DNA of 64,000 nt from Archegozetes longisetosus. Its lineage: Eukaryota > Arthropoda > Arachnida > Sarcoptiformes > Trhypochthoniidae. Below, piece after piece: positions 56,758-64,000 of this stretch (the first letter of the stretch is position 1; every line of letters starts with the position of its first letter). The notes below the pieces were generated by a model. That model made no database searches. It was not told the DNA's origin and saw only the letters and a program-made list of their open reading frames with translations. Both the position numbers and the translations under genes were made by a program. The stretch spans positions 5,180,001-5,244,000 of the forward strand of contig JAEMBT020000002.1 in assembly GCA_018873245.2 (NCBI GenBank), read 5' to 3'.

Positions 56758-57231
56758 TAAGTGGCTTCCTAAAATTTAATGTTTTGATTATTATGACATT
56801 ATGACTAGAACATTTTCTCAATTTTGATATTATTTTGAAAAGAATATCTTTTTCGCAGAGTTTTCGGATGGCTATGCCTTAAGCACAACGCCGTAATGCC
56901 AGCCACAGCTCTGTTCGCATTGATAAACTCATTTATCCATGCAGTTATGTATTCTTATTATGCAATGTCAGCACTCGGACCACAAGTTCGCAAATATCTT
57001 TGGTGGAAAAAGTACATAACTCAGATGCAATTGGGACAATTTATCTTTGGTATGATCTATGGGATTATTATGATTTTCTTACAAACTAGATATCCGAAAT
57101 TTTGGTTTTGGTTTGGGTTGACTCAGCCACCCTTCTTTTTCTTTATGTTTTATGACTTTTATCGAAAATCTTATAACAACACAACCAATAATATGAATAA
57201 CAATAATAATGACCTCAAATCTAATGCATAG
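56758..57231 (+). pseudogene. ELO E: orphan second exon
   Basis: Exon 2 with its acceptor (TTTTTCGCAG) starts at 56859, preceded by about 100 bases of ELO intron. It encodes [42 protein letters not shown] and [11 protein letters not shown], closest to ELO A and B. The tail is cut short (LKSNA and a stop instead of KSNKCY). Exon 1 with the histidine box is missing: beyond the intron piece lies the glutamine synthetase pseudogene in opposite orientation. It cannot make an enzyme unless spliced to a distant exon. Confidence 0.88.
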
Positions 57232-57239
57232 AATCAGTA

Positions 57240-57537
57240 ATTTTACGTTATTTTTGGCTTAAATTTATTTTATAGTACTTTTCATTTTAAAGAAATAACT
57301 GTTAAAACTCATGACAAATGGACCTATAAAAATGATCACGATATTTCTTTCTTCAAAGAACACGGTGGTCGCGCTAGTAAAAATTCAATTAGTGATTATC
57401 TAATATTAGTTGAAGTGATTGAAGAAAAGCAGTGGTCGAATCTTTATGATTTGAAAGGCGATGAAAGAATAAAAACTCAGAATCTCGAAGTCTCTGATCG
57501 AACTCTCTATAGAAGACTCAATGAAAATGTTATTTAA
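57240..57537 (+). pseudogene. Unidentified coding-like fragment
   Basis: An open frame without a start codon, beginning near a good acceptor (TTTATTTTATAG, 57275), reads STFHFKEITVKTHDKWTYKN, DHDISFFKEHGGRASKNS, LILVEVIEEKQWSNLYDLKG and EVSDRTLYRRLNEN to a TAA. Composition and lack of stops over 90 codons differ from the surrounding DNA. No family recognised. It could be the last exon of a gene or a transposon-domesticated piece. Confidence 0.35.
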
Positions 57538-60174
57538 AAAACTTGACTCGTTATTGAATAGGCTTCCACCAAAAACAGTGCTTATTATGATTTATATATT
57601 TCGAAAGGGATAGAATTATTATTTGCTTTAAGTCAATATGACTTTCATTTAGAATTTCGAATATTTTCAATTCTTAATGTGAGGAATAGTTTCAACAAAC
57701 CTCGACCTCAATACTTCATATAATTGAAAATTTATTATAATTAACTTTAATTTGCAACCGGTTTCACGAATATATTCCTTGTAATTAAAAAGTTATGACC
57801 CCTTGAATTATGAAATTTTTCGTGTTTCAGGCCCTGTAGTTTGAAAGTGAATCGTTTCAGAGCTAAACAAAAATACACGTATCTGATCATTTTTAGTCAA
57901 GTATTGATTCCTTGCATCGGAATTTTAAAATTCTTGCTGAGTTACTCTGGGAGAGTTACCTCAACTTACGAGTAACCGTCTTAGAGTCGTATCATGCCTT
58001 TCAGGTCAAAGGTCGATCCCAACATACCCTTCACTCAAAAAAATTCATCAAAATTCATTGAAGTTTAAGGTATAAAACCTCTTAAAAACGGATAGGGAAG
58101 ATTTTGTCAATCACTGTACTTGATCCTGATTTACCCGAAAGAACTGTTCCATAATAACCGCATATCATTTTATTTTAAAAAGCTTTAAATCTGAAGTTTC
58201 AAATTTTGTCTATTGTGTTGATAATTGAGATGATTCTAATGAGTGATAAGACCTATCTGAATCAAAACTTTCTATAATGTCTATTTCGCTCATTTGGACA
58301 CAATTAGCTATGATTATTTTATTATGAGATAGAAATAAAGTCTAAAACAATGGAAAATGACTCATCTTTAAGTTGTTTGTTTAGGTAATGTTGTAGTATT
58401 TGTGCCACATGTTTTAAGTTGCTATTTACGAAATGAATTTGTTTCGTATCGTAGTCAGGGCCTTGAGGTCCGAGTCCGGGTCCTGGGTTAGAGGTTCAGG
58501 TCCCAGGTCCGAGTCTTTCAAAAAGACCTGAAGACTCGGACCTGCTCATCAGTACTGAGATTAGATGTTTAATTTACAGAAATAATCTATTTAAAACTTA
58601 TTTTTGTAAGATTTATTTTAAACGATTGAATAAAAGTGAATATTTATGTGTCTAACATTTGCTTATGAGTCAGCAGTTATCGAGTACTTTAAAAATCATT
58701 TTCATTTTTCACTTAATTTGAAGCATGAATTAAGCTTTAAAATAGGGATTCCAATCATTTTAAAATATTTAGGCTGAATAACTTTTAAAACAAATTTATT
58801 TGGAAGTTTTACTGAGCAATTGAAAAAGCCTTGGATTCCATTAATGCGCTTAAAACTTTTTAATATAAGATAAAATAAACAAAGTTATTAATAAGGACTT
58901 TAAATAATTTGAACCTGGATTTTAATCCACTATTTATCACTTAAAATATTAGACAAATCATATCAGTACCATAATACTGGAGATTATATCTATTTAACAT
59001 GTTGAGAATGTTTGGAGTGGTGTCAAAGAGTGAATACTTCTATGAAGAGGGTGAACCTCAAAAACATGCACTCTAGAAACACCACCTCTTAGACGCCTGG
59101 TGAAACACAGCGTAAATGCGCACATTAAAAAAATAACATTTTTAAAGTACTTGAAAAAATTTATTATTTCTAAAAGTTAGAGCAAAAAAACTTGTTTTTG
59201 AACAAGGTCTCGAACCGACTATCTATCGATGTTTTTATGTCTTAATATTGGCCGAAGAAAAATATTGCATAACTCGATAAGGAAATAAATATTTGATGAA
59301 TAATTCTAAGTTTAAAGATTTTTAAATACTTAGGAGTGTGTCTTATCAAAAATTGGCTCTTAAAAGGGTTCATTTTTAATCAAAATAGATTTGTTTGATA
59401 AATTTAAAGCTTATAGTTATTGAACGGCTATCCCAATATAATGTATATTATTGAACTTAAGTGCAAACAAGTAATTAATGATAAAATATTTTCCCATATT
59501 ATATGAAATCCGAGAATTCTCGAGCCTCGGGATCATAATTTTTTCGAGACTCGAGAAGCTCACTTCTCGAAAATACTATGCTCTAATATAAACTCGAAAA
59601 GTTCTTAGCCTAAAATATTTTTAATCAAACTTTTTACAAAATCACTTTAAAAATGTAGTGTATAATCTCTGTATATAATTATGATTATGCATCAGAGTTT
59701 TACTTCATATTAAAGAAAATATACTTAAAACAGACTTGTGCTGATTTATAGTGTGAAACTTTTAAACTTTTAGAACTGGTGTAAACACAAGCAAATGATG
59801 TTTATAGCATTCAATTATTTTCTGTCAAGTTTTTTAAACTCTAACTTTTTTAAACTAAAGGTATGCAAACTTTTACTCAAATTTGGGGAAAATAGGTATT
59901 GAAAAGTCAGATAAAAACGATCTGATGCACAATCAAAATTATATACAGTCTCTTAAGATCATTGATATGTTTCATTAGTTTCTACCATTTTTTAAAGACC
60001 TCTGATCAGTGGTTATTAGACAGGCTATCGAATAATGGCACGAATGTGTTTTCCACTCAAATCTATTGAAATCCTCAAAAACTTCAAAGCCTGACTTAGG
60101 AAAAGATTTAATTCTGATACAAGACTTCTAAGAAATTCAATTCCTTTGGATAAAAATCATTTATAAATTTTATG
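57538..60174. other. Long intergenic stretch with duplicated flank
   Basis: Bases 58565-58690 and 58997-59020 repeat the ELO B 3' flank, with about 300 bases inserted between them. At 58455-58550 is a GC-rich patch with repeated GGTCCGAGTC. At 59507-59575 is a cluster of CTCGAG-type repeats (GAGAATTCTCGAGCCTCG) resembling the hAT element's inner ends. No gene recognised. Confidence 0.4.
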
Positions 60175-60905
60175 TGTTAACAAAAAAATTCAAACATTTT
60201 TTATCGAAAAAATAACAACTTTATTATTTACAGATACAATTTGATATCAATCGGAAGATTATGTATCAGATTATATAATCTGCAGTATAGTCGAAGCTCT
60301 TTGGACTTTGGTCTTTACGTGGTCCAATAGATTCTAAATGTACTCAACTTTAAATTGGCGAAGTTTCTCTCTGATTTTATGTTCTTAGTTAAGTTTTATT
60401 TCCCATCTATTTTTGTAAACTCCGCTTTAATTGAATCCAAAAAGGATCAATTAGTCTAAGTTGTGGGACTTTCACCGGGTTTTCATCGCGAGAAATATTT
60501 CAGATACCATGCATCTCATTGAGTGTCTTCTTTTGGGAACGTAATGATGTTCCCACTCTATGAGATGCATGGAACAACTATTTCTCGCGATGAAAACCCA
60601 CCGAATGTCCCACAAATCAGACTAATTAAACATCTTTTAGCTTCATATAAAACTAAAAGTTTATAAAAATGGATGGGAAACAATAAATAGTCGGCCCACA
60701 GAATCAAAGAGAAACTTTGCCAATTCAAGGTCAAGCACCTTCGGAAACTAAAGACCCACGTAAAGGTCAAAGTCAAAAAGGCTTCGGACTATGGTGCAGA
60801 TTCTATTATTGGATAGATGATCTTCTGATTGATATCAAATTGTGTCTGAAAATAATAAAGTTACTTTTATCGATAAATAAAAGTTTTGCATTTTTTAACA
60901 CAATG
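60175..60905. repeat. Fold-back element 5
   Basis: A palindrome centred near 60535. The left arm (GATACAATTTGATATCAATC, 60231) is the inverse of the right arm (TTGATATCAAATTGTGTCTG, 60830), and similarity extends to GTGTTAA at both ends. Arms are about 320 bases. The frames at 60558-60776 and 60717-60977 are arm sequence. Confidence 0.75.
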
Positions 60906-61614
60906 ATATTAGTTATTACATATGTAAATATATTTAAATTTTTACTAATGATAAGCTGTTTGAACATTTCTAAATGAGTTACTTTGTGCAAAACTGACAG
61001 TGTTTTGCTCATGACTTGTAATGTGTGGCTTAAAGTTTTAAAGGATTCATATAATAAGTATATTTGATTCGGGATTTTCAGATTAAATCCCATTTCCTTT
61101 TGGAGAAGTTAATCAGGTTTAATCAAGTTAAACCCGAAAACTACAGGGACTATAGTAAGGTAAGAAACCCATGAAAAGCTTTTTCCTTCGCTCAATTTAT
61201 AAAATGATGTATTTATGTCATTTTTAACTTTCAAGTTAGTGAACATTAAGAAAATATTCAGCAAAACTATTCTTGTATCAACTTATTTGTGAGTCTCATT
61301 TAAACTTTGTTTTAATTCAACAGTTTTTCCATTTGTTCATATAAGAAATTGATTAGACTATCATTTTTACTGATTTTGATTTCACGTTTAATATATACTC
61401 ATTTATGTTATAATTGTTATTCAAATATCATCTTATTATAAGTAATATTGTGAATAATTAATAGACTTAATTAGAGATAGCAAAAATTTTTATATCTGTT
61501 TTACAGAGCACATGCGATAAAAAACGATTAAAAGTTGACAAAAGGCTTTATATTAGTTTTCACTACTACTTTTAATATTTTTCATTTGAAAGTTTCGATT
61601 TTGATAACTGAATA
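60906..61614. promoter_or_regulatory. 5' flank of desaturase I
   Basis: Holds a repeat shared with 130-250 and 37650-37700 (CATGACTTGTAATGTGT), then a solo end of the outer transposon family (61063-61155). From 61160 the conserved desaturase 5' flank follows, including AAAAGGCTTTATATTA (a TATA-like site about 70 bases before the ATG). Confidence 0.5.
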
Positions 61615-63292
61615 ATGCATAAATCCGATAATAAAATGTACTCAAACGAAGTGCTTGACTGCGAACCTGTCAACAATAAAAATCAAATCTATAAGAATCA
61701 AATCGTTTGGCGTAATGTTATCACTCTGACAATGTTGCACGTCTTTGGTTTTTATGGCTGGTATTCTCTAATCAAATACTCTAAATGGCAATTACCTTTA
61801 TGGTACTTTGTTGTCGGTCATTTCGCTGCATTTGGTGTTCTGGCAGGTAGTCATAGGTTATGGACTCATCGTTCATATAAAGCGCATTGGAGTTTAAGAG
61901 TTTTGTTGATGATCATGCAGACAATGGCACTTCAGAATGATATCTATGAGTGGTGTCGAGATCATCGTGCTCACCATAAATATTCTGAAACAGATGCAGA
62001 TCCTCATAATTCTAAAAGAGGATTCTTCTTCGCTCATATGGAATGGCTTTTAGTTAGAAAACATCCACAAGTTATAGAAAAGGGAAAAACTATCGACATG
62101 TCAGATGTTTGGGCTGATCCGATAGTTCGATTTCAACGGAGATTTTATATACCTCTTGTAAGTATTAATTTAAAAGTATTTTGTTAAACTATTTTCAGTT
62201 TAATAGACTTATACACATCGATTTTCAAACCATAACCAAAATCGATAGATTATAACGATCAAAATTCTATTTGATTTTGAAAAATATAGGTAATACTGAT
62301 TTGGGGTGTAATTCCAATGATTTTTCCACTCTATTTTTTCGATGAACCACTTTGGGTTGTATTTTTTGGCAATTTGTTCCGTTATGTAATATCTGTAAGT
62401 TAAAACTTAAGAATCAGTGCCATGAATGAGCATAATTTATTTATGATTGTATTTAAAGTTGCATCAGGCCTGGCTCGTCAACTCTGCTGCTCATATCTAT
62501 GGTGATAGGTAATCGATTTCTTACTTTCTATTTCTTAAGTCATATCTTTAATCTATAATTTATTTAAATCTAGACCTTATGACAGCCGAATTGAACCGAC
62601 AGATAATAAATTTGTAGTTTATATGTCGTTAGGCGAAGGTTAGTAACACTTGATTTCAATAAATATTTAGTTGTATTCACTTAACTACTTAACTCAACAT
62701 TAGAAGTGTGCGAAACCTCTTCAAGATATCTACAATAAAATCTGCTAATGCTAGAGACGTGATATTTTAAATCTTTTATAAGTTAGTTGATTACATTAGA
62801 TTTTTAGATTGACTATTATTTGTATCACATTCAGATCGGACGTTTTGACTAAAATAAAACAAATGCAATTTTTTAAAGGATCAACACAGTGTGATAGTAC
62901 AAATTTTTGATATTTTATTGTGTGTAAAATAGAAGTCTCATAAAAGGTTCTAGACTATTTTAATAGGATTTATTAATCGAACATAACAATTTATTTGTAA
63001 AGGTTATCACAACTATCACCATACATTTCCTTATGATTATTCTGCGTCTGAATATGGCTGGAAAGATAATTTCAATTTGGCCACAGCTTTCATTGACTTT
63101 TTTGCTTGGATTGGACTCGCTACTAAGTTGAGGACTGCTCCGAAGGGAGTCATTGTGGATAGAATAAAGAGAACTGGTAAAGGCGTTTCCGAAAGGCTTC
63201 CTAAAACTAAGTTTTTAAATAATATTTGTGGACTCCTTCACATGACTTGGACATTATGGGCATCATATATCATCAGATATTTTATTAAATAA
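61615..63292 (+). CDS. Desaturase I: acyl-CoA delta-9-type desaturase
   Basis: Exons 61615-62157, 62290-62394, 62459-62508, 62574-62638 and 63003-63292 have exactly the sizes and phases of F and G and give 350 residues. Boxes: HRLWTH, HRAHH (Val to Ala, all histidines kept) and HNYHH. Other changes are LIKYSKWQLPLWYFVVGHF in the first membrane hairpin, HMEWLL in place of HMGWLL, and WVVFFGNLFRYVIS in exon 2. The first-hairpin changes line the acyl channel in known desaturases, so altered substrate preference is possible. It is the only intact desaturase on the + strand. A partly duplicated last exon follows it. Confidence 0.94.
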
Positions 63293-63772
63293 TGAATAAA
63301 ATTCTTGCTTTATTTGTCTTCTAATTATCTTAACCACTTGGAAGATAATTGCGTCATGTCTTTGTAGCTTATTACTCATATGGGTTTACTAATAAGGTTT
63401 CAATATGAATAAAATAGATCCAATTTTGATAAAATTGAATGCATTTTAAGACAAAATTTGGATATTTTATTATGTGTAAAACGAAAATCTCATAAAAAGT
63501 TTCAGACTTAAGTTCAGTAGGATTTCTTTCCTTTAAAATTGAGTTAATAAGATAAGCAGATTTCATATCACAAAAATACTATTTTGCGATGCAAACAGTG
63601 GTCAAGATAAAAATCAAAAATAACCAAACAGTTCAATTTGGATAAGACCTTTATATTTAAATAGGAACTCGATTCTGTAGTATTTGGATATTTTACTGTA
63701 GACCCCTGAAAAATGTTTTGCACGCCCTGTACAATAGGATTTCTTGATCAATCAGTTGAAATTTATTTGAAT
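63293..63772. other. Duplicated desaturase intron 4
   Basis: After a short 3' flank, bases about 63400-63770 match intron 4 of the other desaturases (compare 39860-40240), leading into the relic exon 5. Confidence 0.5.
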
Positions 63773-64000
63773 ACGTTATCAAAACTATCACCGCACATTT
63801 CCTTGTGATTATTCTGCGTCTGAATATGGCTGGAGAGATAATTTGCATGTGGCCACAGCCGTTTTGCGTGATCAGGACTCATTACTGAGCGAAGAACTGT
63901 TCCAGAAGGAATCATTAGGGATAGAATAATGAGAACTGGTGATGGCATTTACGAAAGGCTTCCTCGAAATATAGCTACAAGTAATACTTATAGACTGCTT
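63773..64000 (+). pseudogene. Degraded desaturase exon 5 (runs off the window)
   Basis: Reads YQNYHRTFPCDYSASEYGWR (third box HNYHH decayed to QNYHR), DNLHVATAV, then a frameshift, stops near 63928 and an ERLPRNI-like end in another frame. It is closest to desaturase F. Dead. Confidence 0.85.

Noticed and set aside
60558-61093. Frames of 72 to 95 codons
   Set aside because: Arms and flank of fold-back element 5; no domains.

Overview
This is eukaryotic, very AT-rich nuclear DNA, almost certainly from an arthropod; a mite or other chelicerate is plausible but not proven. The evidence is short GT-AG introns (60 to 72 bases in a Rac gene), genes separated by transposon debris, Tc1/mariner, hAT, MULE, Merlin and piggyBac-like elements, a short TTAGG-type array, and gene families typical of arthropods (ELO elongases, delta-9-type desaturases, WAP and TIMP proteins, DUSP12).

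The main theme is a tandem and inverted cluster of fatty-acid genes. There are four apparently intact two-exon ELO elongases (1394-2438 +, 18208-19248 +, 21481-22506 -, 30342-31368 +) and three apparently intact five-exon acyl-CoA desaturases (11784-13680 -, 24396-26292 -, 61615-63292 +). Relics of both families lie at 10620, 23971, 36580, 38684, 56859 and 63773. Shared flanks show an ancestral module in which an ELO gene and a desaturase converge on one 3' spacer, while neighbouring modules diverge from one promoter region. Together the enzymes would lengthen and desaturate long-chain acyl-CoAs in the ER, for example for cuticle lipids or pheromones. That last use is inference.

Region by region: 0-7.5 kb holds ELO A and a run of four long fold-back elements. 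8.8-9.7 kb is a complete Rac1-type GTPase. 10.6-26.3 kb is the core of the ELO/desaturase cluster. 26.7-30.0 kb is a composite element that sits between the divergent desaturase G and ELO D; inside it, a piggyBac-like element with TTAA flanks carries a broken Fanzor (eukaryotic TnpB-like) gene. 31.9-35.2 kb is a MULE nested in another long-TIR element, followed by a Merlin element (35.4-36.5 kb), a Tc1 element with a mariner inside it (36.6-37.6 kb) and a dead desaturase (38.7-39.7 kb).

42.6-53.4 kb is a gene island not related to lipids: DUSP12, a hemopexin-like membrane protein, a small one-pass membrane protein, a secreted two-WAP-domain protein and a TIMP. 54.3-57.5 kb is a pseudogene cluster: a Thr/Ser-rich relic, a prenyltransferase/terpene-cyclase-like remnant, a glutamine synthetase pseudogene, an orphan ELO exon 2 and an unidentified coding fragment. 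The window ends with a fold-back element, desaturase I and a degraded duplicate of its last exon.

Several computed reading frames begin at TTG; starts here were moved to ATG. Exons were joined by eye using GT-AG sites, frame and comparison between copies. No database search was possible.
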